Shown: positions 25,516-37,675 of the stretch, one piece after another
Position numbering within the stretch: the first letter of the stretch is position 1
Layout of the letters: each line of letters opens with the position of its first letter
NCBI RefSeq assembly: GCF_003634825.1
Contig: NZ_RBXD01000001.1
Location: forward strand, 2,626,501 to 2,690,500
DNA length: 64,000 bases
Direction: 5' to 3'
Source: Flavobacterium sp. 123
GTDB taxonomy: Bacteria; Bacteroidota; Bacteroidia; Flavobacteriales; Flavobacteriaceae
Program-made: the position numbers and the translations under genes
The notes under the pieces: model-generated
Seen by the model: only the letters and a program-made list of their open reading frames with translations
Told to the model about the DNA's origin: nothing
Database searches by the model: none

Positions 25516-25621
25516 AACATTCAAGTTTAACAGTTTGGGATAGTAAAAGTACTGCTAATTTTTAATAAAAACAAACTTTATCGGTTTTTTTTGCATTTCA
25601 CCGAATAAATTTGCATTTCGC

Positions 25622-25651
25622 TTGTGGGTTAAAAATAAATAACTACTTTTG
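25622..25651 (+). promoter_or_regulatory. consensus promoter of the rpsF-rpsR-rplI operon
   Basis: TTG at 25622-25624, exactly 19 bases, then TACTTTTG at 25644-25651, followed by CA. This is a full match to the Bacteroidetes TTG-N19-TAnnTTTG pattern, 29 bases before the rpsF ATG. Confidence 0.8.
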
Positions 25652-25680
25652 CAGCCAATTTAACAAATACATATATATTT

Positions 25681-26022
25681 ATGAATCATTATGAAACTGT
25701 TTTCATTTTAAATCCCGTTTTATCTGAAGTTCAGGTAAAGGAAACAGTAAGCAAATTTGAAGATTTTCTTACTAGTAGAGGAGCTGAAATGGTATCGAAA
25801 GAAGATTGGGGTCTTAAAAAAATGGCTTACGAAATTCAAAACAAAAAATCTGGTTTTTACCATTTATTCGAATTCAAAGTAGCAGGAGAAGTTCTTATTG
25901 CTTTTGAAACTGAATTTAGACGTGACGAAAGAGTTATGCGTTTCTTAACTGTAAGTCTTGACAAACATGCTATTTCTTGGGCTGAAAGAAGAAGAGCAAA
26001 ACTTAAATCTCAAAAAGCTTAA
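25681..26022 (+). CDS. rpsF: 30S ribosomal protein S6
   Basis: A 113-residue protein with the S6 fold signature [16 protein letters not shown] at the N-terminus and [20 protein letters not shown] in the middle. It binds the central domain of 16S rRNA together with S18, whose gene starts 5 bases after this stop. It is the first gene of the S6-S18-L9 cluster, driven by a consensus promoter. Confidence 0.97.
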   Translation: MNHYETVFILNPVLSEVQVKETVSKFEDFLTSRGAEMVSKEDWGLKKMAYEIQNKKSGFYHLFEFKVAGEVLIAFETEFRRDERVMRFLTVSLDKHAISWAERRRAKLKSQKA

Positions 26023-26027
26023 TTATC

Positions 26028-26324
26028 ATGGCAACATTACAACAATCTGCTTCAGGAAAAAAAGACGGAGATATCAGATATCTTACGCCTTTGAACATAG
26101 AAACTAACAAAACTAAAAAGTATTGTCGTTTCAAAAAATCAGGTATCAAATATATTGACTATAAAGATGCTGATTTCTTATTGAAATTCGTTAATGAGCA
26201 AGGAAAAATTCTTCCTCGTCGTTTAACAGGAACTTCATTGAAATACCAAAGAAAAGTGTCAGTAGCTGTTAAAAGAGCTCGTCATTTAGCTTTAATGCCA
26301 TATGTGGCTGATTTACTAAAATAA
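26028..26324 (+). CDS. rpsR: 30S ribosomal protein S18
   Basis: A 98-residue basic protein. The S18 core is clear: [18 protein letters not shown], then [19 protein letters not shown] and [12 protein letters not shown] at the end. It forms a heterodimer with S6 on the 30S platform. There are 5 bases between it and rpsF, and 65 before rplI. Confidence 0.97.
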   Translation: MATLQQSASGKKDGDIRYLTPLNIETNKTKKYCRFKKSGIKYIDYKDADFLLKFVNEQGKILPRRLTGTSLKYQRKVSVAVKRARHLALMPYVADLLK

Positions 26325-26389
26325 TATTTAACTCAGTTGTTGGTTTTCTGAAATATGAAACCTAACTTCTATAATATAAGGACAACAAC

Positions 26390-26830
26390 ATGGAACTTAT
26401 TTTAAAAAAAGATGTTCAAAATTTAGGATTTAAAGATGATGTGGTAACGGTAAAAAATGGTTACGGTCGTAACTTTTTAATCCCACAAGGTCACGCACAA
26501 TTAGCTACTCCTTCTGCAAAGAAAGTATTAGCTGAAAACCTAAAACAAAGAGCACACAAAGAAGCTAAAGTAGTTAACGATGCAAAAGCATTGGCTGAAG
26601 CTTTGAAAGCTATTGAAATTAAAATCTTTGCAAAAGCAGGTGGTGAAAAATTATTCGGTTCAATCACGAATATTGATATCGCTGAAGCTTTAGCTAAAGG
26701 AGGTCAAGAAATTGATAGAAAATTCATCACTAGCGGTATCGTTAAACGTACTGGTAAATACGCTGCTAGCGTTCGTTTACATAGAGATGTAATTGTAGAA
26801 TTAGCTTACGAAATCGTAGCAGAAAAATAA
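26390..26830 (+). CDS. rplI: 50S ribosomal protein L9
   Basis: A 146-residue protein with the L9 N-terminal domain (MELILKKDVQNLGFKDDVVTVKNGYGRNFLIPQG), the long connecting helix and the C-terminal RNA-binding domain (GGEKLFGSITNIDIAEAL). It helps keep the reading frame on the 50S subunit. Last gene of the operon, followed by a strong terminator. Confidence 0.97.
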   Translation: MELILKKDVQNLGFKDDVVTVKNGYGRNFLIPQGHAQLATPSAKKVLAENLKQRAHKEAKVVNDAKALAEALKAIEIKIFAKAGGEKLFGSITNIDIAEALAKGGQEIDRKFITSGIVKRTGKYAASVRLHRDVIVELAYEIVAEK

Positions 26831-26860
26831 CATTTTGTTAACTATTTGTTAATAAAATAT

Positions 26861-26886
26861 AAAAATCACTCTTAAGAGTGATTTTT
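26861..26886 (+). terminator. Rho-independent terminator after rplI
   Basis: A perfect 13-base palindrome arm (26861-26873 with 26874-26886; practical loop TTAA) running into a T tract. It separates the ribosomal operon from the TonB receptor gene. Confidence 0.85.
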
Positions 26887-26893
26887 TTTTGGT

Positions 26894-26901
26894 TAATTTT
26901 G
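26894..26901 (+). promoter_or_regulatory. candidate -7 box for the TonB-dependent receptor gene
   Basis: TAATTTTG, 25 bases before the ATG at 26927, just after the T tract of the preceding terminator. The -33 position falls inside the terminator stem and has no TTG. Confidence 0.4.
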
Positions 26902-26926
26902 ACGAAAATAACTAAAAACCAAATAA

Positions 26927-29900
26927 ATGAAAAAAATTATTACTTTATTGTTTTTTGTACTAGGTCTTCATATTATGATAGGCCAAACTACAACATCAGG
27001 TATTAAGGGAATAGTGAAAAGTTCTAATAGTGAATTGCTTCCAGGAGCAACAGTATTAGCTATTCATACGCCTTCAGGAACTAAATATTCTGCATTATCA
27101 AATGCTGATGGAAGATTCAACATGTTGAATATGAGAATTGGTGGGCCGTACAAAATTGTAGTTTCATTTGTGGGGTATAAAAATCAAGAATTCAATGATG
27201 TTTATCTTGAACTAGGAAAAGCGTTTGGGTTAGACATCGTTATGCAAGATGAAAGCCAAAAGCTAGAAGAAGTAAAAGTTGTAGGCGCTAAAAACAAAGT
27301 TTTCCAAAGTGGAAGAACAGGTGCTGAAACTACTGTAGGAAGAAGAGAATTGGCAGTATTGCCAACAATCTCAAGATCAGCTGAAGATTTTACGCGTTTG
27401 GAGCCTTCTGCTAGTGGAGGATCTTTTGCAGGTAGAAATAATAAATTCAATAACTATTCGTTGAATGGGTCTGTATTTAATAACCCTTTTGGATTAGATG
27501 CTGCAACTCCTGGAGGACAAACTGGTTCTCAGCCAATTTCATTAGATGCGATTGATCAAATTCAGGTTGCTACTGCTCCTTATGATGTGACTTTATCAGG
27601 TTTTACAGGTGCTTCTGTGAATGCTGTAACTAAATCAGGTACGAATGAATTTCATGGTACTGCTTATACTTTTTACAGAAATCAAGATTTAACAGGTAAT
27701 AAAGTTCATGGTGAAAAAATATTTGTTCCTTCTTTAGAGCAAACGCAAGCAGGTTTAAGTATTGGAGGTCCTATAGTTAAAGACAAATTATTTTTCTTTG
27801 CTAATTATGAAATTGACAAAAGAAGTGACTTAGGTTCAAATGTTGTTGCTAATGATGGAAATGCTACAACAGGTGTAAATGAATCTAGAGTTTTAGCTAG
27901 TGATTTAATGCATGTTTCTACGGAGTTAGGAAAGTTAGGATATAACACAGGTGCTTACCAAGGATTTACACACAATTCAGATTCTAATAAAGGAATTATC
28001 AAATTAGATTGGAATATTAATGACAATCATAAATTAGCGTTTATTTATAATTTCTTGGATGCATCCAAAGACAAACCTGCACACCCAACAGCTATTCTTC
28101 GTAGAGGACCAGATGTTAATACAATGCAGTTTGAAAATTCTGGATACCAAATAAACAATAAACTTAGCTCTTTCTTAGTAGAGTTGAACTCTAAATTTAG
28201 CGAGATTGTTACTAATAAACTACAAGCTGGTTATACTCATTTTAATGATTTTAGAAACCCGTTTTCTGCTCCAGCACCAGTTATTAGTATAACTAAGGAT
28301 GGTTCTCCTTATATTATCGCAGGACATGAGCCGTTCTCAATCAATAATAAATTAGATCAAAAAGTAATTCAAATTACAGATAATTTAAATATTGTAAAAG
28401 GAAATCATACTTATACAGCTGGTTTCTCTTTTGAAAAATTCATTTTCAAAAACTCATTCAATCTTAAAGGATATGGTTTTGATGTTTTTGGATCTACTGA
28501 TATGGCTGGTTTTGATGCTAATATTGAAAGTGGCTATTATGCTTCTGCAATTGCAGCAGCTCAAGCAACATATAATGCAAAAAATGCAGTACAAGATGGT
28601 GCAAATGGTGGTTGGAACTTAGCTGAAACAACTGTTGGTCAATTGGCATTTTATGTTCAAGATGAATGGAATATCAATGATAATTTCAAATTGATATATG
28701 GTTTAAGAGCTGACAAACCATTGTATTTTAATACATCAAGCTTAATACAAAAATTTATAGATACAGATAATTCAGAAGGATATGTTCCAACTATTAATTA
28801 TTATAATCCAAAAGACGGAAGTACTGTAAATTTTGATTCTACAAAACTTCCAGGAAACGGATTGTTATGGTCTCCTAGAGCAGGTTTCAATTGGGATGTA
28901 AATGGAAATAAAGTAACTCAATTGCGTGGAGGAACAGGTATTTTTACTGGAAAACTACCATTTGTATGGATTGGAAATCAAGTAGGTGGTGTAGATCCAT
29001 TCTTCTATGAAGTTGTTAATAATGATTTTAAATTCCCTCAAGTTTGGAGAACTAGTTTAGGTATCGACCATAAATTTGAAAACGATTATATTTTAACTGT
29101 TGATATGTCTTATAATAAAGATATAAATGCAGTTCATGTTCAAGACTGGGGATTAAAAACCCCTACAAGTCAATTAAATGGTGTGGATAATAGACCAATT
29201 TATGGTTCTAATGATTACGGTACTTGGAGCGAATATGGTTTCCCTGCTAGAGCTCATGCTTATGTATTGACTAATTCAAAAAAAGGTAGTGCATTTAATG
29301 GTTCTGTTAAAGTGCAAAAAACTTTTGATAACGGATTATTTGCTAGTTTAGCTTATAACTATTTGAAATCAAAAGATGTGAATTCTATTGAAGCAGAAAT
29401 TACAGGTGATGCCTTTAATTTTAACCCAGCATTAGGAAATGTTAATAATGATGTTCTTTCTAATTCTAAATATGGAGATACACACCGTTTTATTGGTGTA
29501 GCGTCAAAAAAATGGAAATATGCAAATGATAAGTGGTCAACTACAGTTTCTACTTTCTTTGAATATGCACAAGGAGGCCGTTTCAATTACACTTACGGAG
29601 GTGATATTAATAATGATGGAGCGTCAGGAAATGATTTAATTTATATTCCAACGACTGCTGAAATCAGTTCTATGAATTTTTCTGGTTCTGGTCAAGGTGC
29701 AGCTTTTGATAAATTCATTAGCCAAGATGATTATTTGAATGGAAGAAGAGGGCAATATGCAGAACGTTATGGTGCTTTATCTCCTTGGAGAGGTAAATGG
29801 GATCTTAAATTAATGCAAGATTATAACTTCAAAATTTCATCTGCTTCTGAAAAGAAAAATACTATCCAATTTAGTATTGATGTTTTGAACATAGGGAATT

Positions 29901-30082
29901 TATTGAACTCAGATTGGGGATTAATTCAACAACCAATCAGCGTACAACCAATAGGTGTATCAGTTGATTCAGGAAATGTTCCAACGTATACATTCAATGG
30001 TACACAAACTAAAACGTTCAGTTATGATGCTAGTTTAGCTTCAAGATGGCAAGCACAATTTGGTATCAGATATATTTTCTAG
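26927..30082 (+). CDS. Oar-like TonB-dependent outer-membrane receptor
   Basis: A 1051-residue outer-membrane protein. Signal peptide of about 20 residues (ending MIGQ), then a carboxypeptidase-like regulatory domain (ELLPGATVLAIHTPSGT to VVSFVGYKNQ), a plug domain (about 130-240, ending in VNAVTKSGTNEFHG) and a large beta-barrel that ends in the aromatic FGIRYIF expected for Omp insertion. It lacks a neighbouring SusD gene, and its arrangement resembles Oar-type receptors rather than SusC. The transported substrate is unknown. It stands alone between two terminators. Confidence 0.9.
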   Translation: MKKIITLLFFVLGLHIMIGQTTTSGIKGIVKSSNSELLPGATVLAIHTPSGTKYSALSNADGRFNMLNMRIGGPYKIVVSFVGYKNQEFNDVYLELGKAFGLDIVMQDESQKLEEVKVVGAKNKVFQSGRTGAETTVGRRELAVLPTISRSAEDFTRLEPSASGGSFAGRNNKFNNYSLNGSVFNNPFGLDAATPGGQTGSQPISLDAIDQIQVATAPYDVTLSGFTGASVNAVTKSGTNEFHGTAYTFYRNQDLTGNKVHGEKIFVPSLEQTQAGLSIGGPIVKDKLFFFANYEIDKRSDLGSNVVANDGNATTGVNESRVLASDLMHVSTELGKLGYNTGAYQGFTHNSDSNKGIIKLDWNINDNHKLAFIYNFLDASKDKPAHPTAILRRGPDVNTMQFENSGYQINNKLSSFLVELNSKFSEIVTNKLQAGYTHFNDFRNPFSAPAPVISITKDGSPYIIAGHEPFSINNKLDQKVIQITDNLNIVKGNHTYTAGFSFEKFIFKNSFNLKGYGFDVFGSTDMAGFDANIESGYYASAIAAAQATYNAKNAVQDGANGGWNLAETTVGQLAFYVQDEWNINDNFKLIYGLRADKPLYFNTSSLIQKFIDTDNSEGYVPTINYYNPKDGSTVNFDSTKLPGNGLLWSPRAGFNWDVNGNKVTQLRGGTGIFTGKLPFVWIGNQVGGVDPFFYEVVNNDFKFPQVWRTSLGIDHKFENDYILTVDMSYNKDINAVHVQDWGLKTPTSQLNGVDNRPIYGSNDYGTWSEYGFPARAHAYVLTNSKKGSAFNGSVKVQKTFDNGLFASLAYNYLKSKDVNSIEAEITGDAFNFNPALGNVNNDVLSNSKYGDTHRFIGVASKKWKYANDKWSTTVSTFFEYAQGGRFNYTYGGDINNDGASGNDLIYIPTTAEISSMNFSGSGQGAAFDKFISQDDYLNGRRGQYAERYGALSPWRGKWDLKLMQDYNFKISSASEKKNTIQFSIDVLNIGNLLNSDWGLIQQPISVQPIGVSVDSGNVPTYTFNGTQTKTFSYDASLASRWQAQFGIRYIF

Positions 30083-30106
30083 AAAACATAAAAATATATT
30101 AAATTT

Positions 30107-30126
30107 GCCCTCTCATTTGAGAGGGC
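30107..30126 (+). terminator. Rho-independent terminator after the TonB receptor
   Basis: A 9-base GC-containing stem (GCCCTCTCA, 30107-30115, with 30118-30126) followed by TTTTTT, 25 bases past the receptor stop. Confidence 0.85.
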
Positions 30127-30189
30127 TTTTTTATGCGCTATTAAATTTAGAAGAGAAAAAACACCAAAAGTTAAAATTAAAATACAATA

Positions 30190-30663
30190 ATGAAATACTC
30201 AAGATTAACTAAAGAACAGTTTGAAGAATTAAATCAGGAGTTTAGTACTTTTTTAGCCACACAAACAATTGATAAAGCAGAATGGGATACAATTAAAGCA
30301 GAACAGCCAGAAGTTGCAGAACAGGAATTGGATGTGTTTTCTGATTTGATTTGGGAAGGAGTATTAACAAAAGCAGAGTATTTAGAGCATTTTTCTAAAA
30401 ATCATATCTTTCTTTTTCAGTGTTTTGACAAACATGTTCAATCGATAGTTTTAAAATCATTGGTTCCAGAAACTGATTTTTTAACCCGCGAAGGTTTACA
30501 ATGGCTGAGTGACAACATGTTTACGGAAACTATTGAAATGAAAATTGGTAAAAAAGAGTTTACTGAAGAACGAAATTCATCCATTTTTGCTTTGATTCAA
30601 CAAGGAGCATTTTTAAGCGATGGACAATTATACCAGCAAATAAATTCAATTATTGAATCTTAA
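30190..30663 (+). CDS. conserved protein of unknown function (DUF6495-like)
   Basis: A 157-residue acidic, helical, cytoplasmic protein with no signal or membrane segment. It begins MKYSRLTKEQFEELNQEFSTFL, a pattern I associate with the Bacteroidetes family DUF6495; that link is from memory. It lies upstream of ligA with a 74-base gap and may be cotranscribed with it. No motif suggests an activity. Confidence 0.75.
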   Translation: MKYSRLTKEQFEELNQEFSTFLATQTIDKAEWDTIKAEQPEVAEQELDVFSDLIWEGVLTKAEYLEHFSKNHIFLFQCFDKHVQSIVLKSLVPETDFLTREGLQWLSDNMFTETIEMKIGKKEFTEERNSSIFALIQQGAFLSDGQLYQQINSIIES

Positions 30664-30698
30664 TTGTATTGGTTTTTCTTTTAAATTGGTTATTTTAG

Positions 30699-33406
<2,708 letters not shown>

Positions 33407-33414
<8 letters not shown>

Positions 33415-34318
33415 TAATTGATTTTCCAACAGCGGTATTTTGTTTGTTAGTATCAAAATAAAAATCAATTCTGCCTAAATTAATTCCGTAGCACCCCACT
33501 TGATTTATAATAACATCTTGATTATTAATGTTTTTCACGACAGTAGGTTTATCAAGAAAAGTATGTGTGTGTCCTCCAATAATTAAGTCTATATCCTGAG
33601 TAAGTTTGGCTAATTTTAAATCACATATTTTAGCTTCATCCTCATTGTATTTGTATCCTAAATGAGATAAACAAACAATTAAATCACATTTGTGCTCTTT
33701 TTTCAAAATACGAACCATTTCTTGTGCCGTTTCAACCGGATCACTGTAAACAGTTTCTTTATACATTTTTTTATCAACTAATCCGTTTAGTTCGATTCCA
33801 AGTCCAAAAACACCGACTTTTATTCCGTTTTTATCAAAGATTTTAAATGGTTTTACAAATCCATCCATAACCGTATTTTTGAAATTATAATTAGAAGAAA
33901 TGAATTCGAAAGTAGCATGAGGCATTTGCGAATGTAATCCTTCAACACCATTATCAAAATCATGATTACCAATGGTAGCGGCATCGTATTGCATCATACT
34001 CATCAATTTGAACTCTAATTCACCCCCGTAATAATTGAAATAAGGAGTTCCTTGAAAAATATCACCAGCATCAAGCAATAAAACATTTGGATTTTCTTTT
34101 CGAATTGTTTCAATCAAAGCAGCTCTTCTAACAACGCCTCCCTTGTTTGGATTTCTAGGATGATCAGCTGGAAAAGGATCTATATAGCTATGAACATCAT
34201 TTGTATGTAAAATAGTTAATTGCTTTATATCCGTTGATTTAAAGCTACTTAATGACAATCCAAGTCCTACTAATGCAGAACTTGCAGCTGTTTTTTCTAT
34301 AAAATCTCTTCTTTTCAT
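33407..34318 (-). CDS. metallophosphatase (5'-nucleotidase N-terminal domain alone)
   Basis: A 303-residue calcineurin-like phosphoesterase. The metal ligands are complete: HTNDVHS, LLDAGDIFQG, IGNHDFDNG and GGHTHTF. The N-terminus MKRRDFIEKTAASSALVGLG looks like a twin-arginine signal, so it is exported folded. Full-size UshA-type 5'-nucleotidases carry a second, C-terminal domain; here that domain is a separate upstream gene (34489-35283). The two proteins probably act together on extracytoplasmic nucleotides. A repeat element lies between them. Confidence 0.88.
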
Positions 34319-34366
34319 CTTTTATTTATTTTAATCCAATTGCCATTCTTAAGCATTAAACAATTT

Positions 34367-34444
34367 GGAGCTATTTCCCGCTGTCCGCTATATCTTTATG
34401 TTTTTAAAGAAAAAACATAAAGGATGTCGCTTTCATCAGGGCTA
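34367..34444 (+). repeat. dispersed hairpin repeat, copy 2 (GGAGCTATTTCC family)
   Basis: About 78 bases starting GGAGCTATTTCCCGCTGTCC and ending ATCAGGGCTA. The middle forms a 12-base stem (CTTTATGTTTTT with AAAAACATAAAG). Compared with copy 1 at 21790-21864, both flanks are conserved while the stem sequence differs but still pairs. It lies in the gap between the two nucleotidase genes, in the opposite orientation to them. Confidence 0.7.
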
Positions 34445-34488
34445 GGGCTATATCTTTATAGAGTTAGTTTTTTTTAATGAATACTTTT

Positions 34489-35283
34489 TTATTCAACTGT
34501 AATTCTAATGTCATTTATAACAGGAATAGTATCTACTTCATTAAAATAATCAATCAAAATGTTTCTTAGTTTATAATCTAAATCAAACTTGTGAATTCCT
34601 TTTTTGAAAAAATTCATATTGTCACCGCCATTTGATAAATAATCATTGGTTCCTACATAGTATAAAGTTTCTTTTTCAACTGGTTTTCCTTGAATAAGAA
34701 TATTTTTGGCTTGATTATTTTTATCAATTGTAAAGGTCATTCCGGCTAGTGGATGTGCTTTTTTTTCTGAAATGAAATAGTTTACCAATTCAAAAATTTG
34801 TTCTCCTTTTAATACAACAACAACAAGGCTGTTTTCAAAAGGCATAATTTCAAAAGCAGTTCTAGCAGTCACATTTCCTTTTGGAAGTATAGAACGAATA
34901 CCACCATTGTTAAGCAAACAGATGTCGATGTTCTTTTTCTCTCTTAAATTAAATACTTTGTTTCCTCTTTCTAGCGTAACATCTGCCATCAGATTTCCTA
35001 TGGTGGTTTGCCATTTTCCAGTACTTTTGTCTAATGTTTCAGGGCAATAAGCTAAAACGCTGTCTAAATCTTTATTAATATGTTCTCGGTACGGCTTAAT
35101 GAAGTTTTCAATTTGTTTGGACTGCATGCTGGAATCATTGACTTGATTCTCAGTTATAGGGATTCGCTTTCCTTCAATCTTGGTAAGGGTGTAATTTTGT
35201 TTGCTGCAAGAGCTAACAAAAAAAACTGTTAAGAATATAACAAAAAGTTTGAAAACACCGTTATACTTTTTTAGATTTACCAT
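34489..35283 (-). CDS. lipoprotein with 5'-nucleotidase C-terminal domain
   Basis: A 264-residue lipoprotein (FVSSC, Cys26). The rest is the 5'-nucleotidase C-terminal domain: the substrate-binding LLNNGGIRSILPKG and YVGTNDYLSNGGDNM motifs are clear. It lacks the metallophosphatase domain, which is encoded by the next gene (33407-34318) 170 bases downstream. In UshA-type enzymes the C-terminal domain binds the nucleotide base and the N-terminal domain holds the metals, so this is a two-piece version. It is divergent from the gene at 35331. Confidence 0.87.
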   Translation of the reverse strand: MVNLKKYNGVFKLFVIFLTVFFVSSCSKQNYTLTKIEGKRIPITENQVNDSSMQSKQIENFIKPYREHINKDLDSVLAYCPETLDKSTGKWQTTIGNLMADVTLERGNKVFNLREKKNIDICLLNNGGIRSILPKGNVTARTAFEIMPFENSLVVVVLKGEQIFELVNYFISEKKAHPLAGMTFTIDKNNQAKNILIQGKPVEKETLYYVGTNDYLSNGGDNMNFFKKGIHKFDLDYKLRNILIDYFNEVDTIPVINDIRITVE

Positions 35284-35330
35284 TTCAAATGCGACTTAAT
35301 TAATTAATTTTGTAAAAGAGTAAAAGTAGT

Positions 35331-35849
35331 ATGTTTTTAAATCATATAAAGGATTTTTTTGTAAAAAAAACATTAAAAAATCGGTTGCATAATGTTAAAA
35401 TTAGTGCAAATATAAAACGTATTGAAACGGTCGGCTTACTTGTAGATGAAAGTTATTTTTTACAAAAAAATGATTTAATAGAAGAGTTAGTTGCCAACGG
35501 AATTTTAGAAGAAAACATAAAAATCATAGTTTACAGAGATAAAGTAAAAAAAAACGAGAGCTATTTACAACCTACTTTTGGAGCTAAACAACTCAATTGG
35601 AAAGGTAATATTACAGATTTAGCAGTACAAAGTTTTACGAATGAAAAGTTTGATTTATTGATTAGTTATTATGACATTGAAAAAGCAATTTTGATGCTGA
35701 TAACCCATAATTCAAAAGCGGAGTTTAAAGTAGGATTTTCATCAGTTGATAAGAGATTAAACCATTTGATGATTAATACTAACGCTGAAAATTATAAGGT
35801 TTTTGCACACGAATTATTCAGATATTTAAAAATATTAAACAAAATATAA
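35331..35849 (+). CDS. conserved protein of unknown function (DUF6913-like)
   Basis: A 172-residue cytoplasmic protein, basic at the N-terminus, with alternating helix and strand segments (IETVGLLVDES, LLISYYDIEKA). I associate it with the flavobacterial family DUF6913, from memory. It is 8 bases upstream of dapA and probably cotranscribed with it, which is the usual neighbourhood. A TAATTTTG -7-like box precedes it at 35305-35312. No activity is suggested by motifs. Confidence 0.75.
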   Translation: MFLNHIKDFFVKKTLKNRLHNVKISANIKRIETVGLLVDESYFLQKNDLIEELVANGILEENIKIIVYRDKVKKNESYLQPTFGAKQLNWKGNITDLAVQSFTNEKFDLLISYYDIEKAILMLITHNSKAEFKVGFSSVDKRLNHLMINTNAENYKVFAHELFRYLKILNKI

Positions 35850-35857
35850 TCTAAAAT

Positions 35858-36739
35858 ATGCAATCATTAATAGGAACTGGTGTTGCCCTTGTAACTCCTT
35901 TTAAAGAAGATTTTTCAATTGATACAGAAGCATTAAAAAGAATTGTTAATTTTTCAATTGACGGTGGAATTGAATATCTTGTTGTATTGGGTACAACTGC
36001 AGAGAATGCTACATTGACTCAAGACGAGAAAGAATTAGTTATTGCTACTGTGATTGAAGCAAACAATGGTAGATTACCATTAGTGTTAGGAGTAGGAGGT
36101 AACAATACAGTAAAGGTTGTAGAGGAATTAAAAACCAGAGATTTTTCTGCGTTTGATGCTATTCTTTCCGTATCTCCATATTATAATAAACCAACTCAAG
36201 AAGGAATCTACCAGCACTTTAAAGCAATTGCTGAAGCATCTCCAATCCCTGTGATTTTATATAACGTGCCAGGAAGAACAGGAAGTAATATGTTACCAGC
36301 AACGGTGTTGCGTTTAGCTAATGATTTCAAAAATGTTGTGGCAATCAAAGAAGCTGCAGGAGACTTGGTTCAAGCAATGCAACTGTTAAAAAATAAACCT
36401 AAAGATTTTATGGTAATTTCTGGAGATGATATGATTGCTTTGCCAATGATTTTAGCAGGTGGATCAGGTGTTATTTCAGTAATTGGTCAAGGTTTTCCAA
36501 AAGAATTTTCAGAAATGATTCGATTAGGGTTAAACAGAAAAGTAGATGAAGCCTTCAAAACTCAATATCTTTTAGCGGATTGTATTGACATGATTTTTGA
36601 ACAAGGAAATCCTGCCGGAATCAAACAAGTGTTTCATTCATTAGGAATAACAGACAATACAGTTCGTTTACCACTTGTAAATGTAGATGCATCATTGGCA
36701 AATCGAATTGATCAATTCGTTAAGAATATCAATAAATAG
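35858..36739 (+). CDS. dapA: 4-hydroxy-tetrahydrodipicolinate synthase
   Basis: A 293-residue aldolase-type TIM barrel condensing pyruvate with aspartate semialdehyde, the first committed step to diaminopimelate and lysine. Signatures: [10 protein letters not shown] at the N-terminus, [23 protein letters not shown] with the catalytic Tyr, and the Schiff-base Lys in AIKEAAGD (about residue 163). Length is normal. A weak 4-base stem with a T run (about 36738-36762) may terminate it; the next gene has its own promoter. Confidence 0.96.
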   Translation: MQSLIGTGVALVTPFKEDFSIDTEALKRIVNFSIDGGIEYLVVLGTTAENATLTQDEKELVIATVIEANNGRLPLVLGVGGNNTVKVVEELKTRDFSAFDAILSVSPYYNKPTQEGIYQHFKAIAEASPIPVILYNVPGRTGSNMLPATVLRLANDFKNVVAIKEAAGDLVQAMQLLKNKPKDFMVISGDDMIALPMILAGGSGVISVIGQGFPKEFSEMIRLGLNRKVDEAFKTQYLLADCIDMIFEQGNPAGIKQVFHSLGITDNTVRLPLVNVDASLANRIDQFVKNINK

Positions 36740-36778
36740 GGACGAAAAACAGCCCTTTTTTTTAAGCAAAAAAATATT

Positions 36779-36808
36779 TTGTAGTAGCTAAATTAATAAC
36801 TAAATTTG
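36779..36808 (+). promoter_or_regulatory. consensus promoter of the bamD-rpoZ-coaBC-porD-recN operon
   Basis: TTG at 36779-36781, 19 bases, then TAAATTTG at 36801-36808 and CC: a full match to TTG-N19-TAnnTTTG. About 60 bases of leader follow, with two possible hairpins (36811-36824 and 36826-36856). Confidence 0.8.
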
Positions 36809-36872
36809 CCACCGAAACTTCGGTATGATTTTTTGTTGAATTCTGTCAGAAAATCATGAAAAAAGTAAAAAA

Positions 36873-37667
36873 ATGAAAAAAATAATATCTTTATTACTTA
36901 TTGTTGCTCTTTTTTGTTCTTGTAACGAATATCAAAAAGCATTAAAATCCGAGGACGTTGCAGTTAAATTTGATATGGGAACAAAACTTTATGATGCTGG
37001 AAAGTATGCTAAAGCAATCCGTATTTTTGAACAAATTGCACCAGCTTACAGAGGAAAACCTCAAGCTGAAAAATTGTTTTATATGTTTGCTCAGGCATAT
37101 TACAAAACAGGACAATATTATTTAGCTGGATACCAGTTTGATAGTTTTGTTTCAGGATATCCTAAGAGTGAAAAAATACAAGAAGCTTCCTTTTTAGGAG
37201 CTAAAAGTTATTCAAAATTATCTCCGTCATATAGCTTAGATCAAGCTGATACGGTTAAAGCAATTGATAAGTTGCAAGCATTTATAGATAATTATCCAAA
37301 TTCAGAGTTTTTAGCTGAGGCAAATGCAGCAGTTAAAATGTTGAATGAAAAAATAGAAAAAAAAGTATTTGAAAACGCAAAAGGATATAATACTATTGCG
37401 GATTATAAATCAGCATTAATTGCTTTTGATAATTTTATCATAGATTATCCAGGAACAATTTTTACAGAAGACGCATTATATTATAAATTAGATTCAGCCT
37501 ATCAACTAGCAGTTAATAGTATTCCTTCAAAAATGGAAGAACGATTAGGTATTGCCAAAGTAGCTTATGCAAATTTGATTAAATTTAATGCTAATACAAA
37601 ATACAAACAAAAAGCAGACGACATGTCAGCTCGAATTGAAAAAGATTTACAAAAATTTACTAAATAA
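36873..37667 (+). CDS. bamD: outer membrane protein assembly factor BamD
   Basis: A 264-residue lipoprotein (FCSC, Cys17) made of tetratricopeptide-like repeats (KFDMGTKLYDAGKYAKAIRI, AYYKTGQYYLAGYQFDSFV). BamD is the essential lipoprotein partner of BamA in folding outer-membrane beta-barrels. It heads an operon; rpoZ follows after 8 bases. Length and context are typical of the phylum. Confidence 0.93.
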   Translation: MKKIISLLLIVALFCSCNEYQKALKSEDVAVKFDMGTKLYDAGKYAKAIRIFEQIAPAYRGKPQAEKLFYMFAQAYYKTGQYYLAGYQFDSFVSGYPKSEKIQEASFLGAKSYSKLSPSYSLDQADTVKAIDKLQAFIDNYPNSEFLAEANAAVKMLNEKIEKKVFENAKGYNTIADYKSALIAFDNFIIDYPGTIFTEDALYYKLDSAYQLAVNSIPSKMEERLGIAKVAYANLIKFNANTKYKQKADDMSARIEKDLQKFTK

Positions 37668-37675
37668 ATAAAGTC

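Noticed and set aside
26927-30082. SusC-type polysaccharide utilisation locus with the TonB receptor
   Set aside because: There is no SusD-like lipoprotein next to the receptor, and the GH13 gene is 7 kb away on the other strand with its own terminator.
36738-36762. Strong terminator after dapA
   Set aside because: Only a 4-base stem with an 11-base loop precedes the T run; it is too weak to list as a feature by itself.
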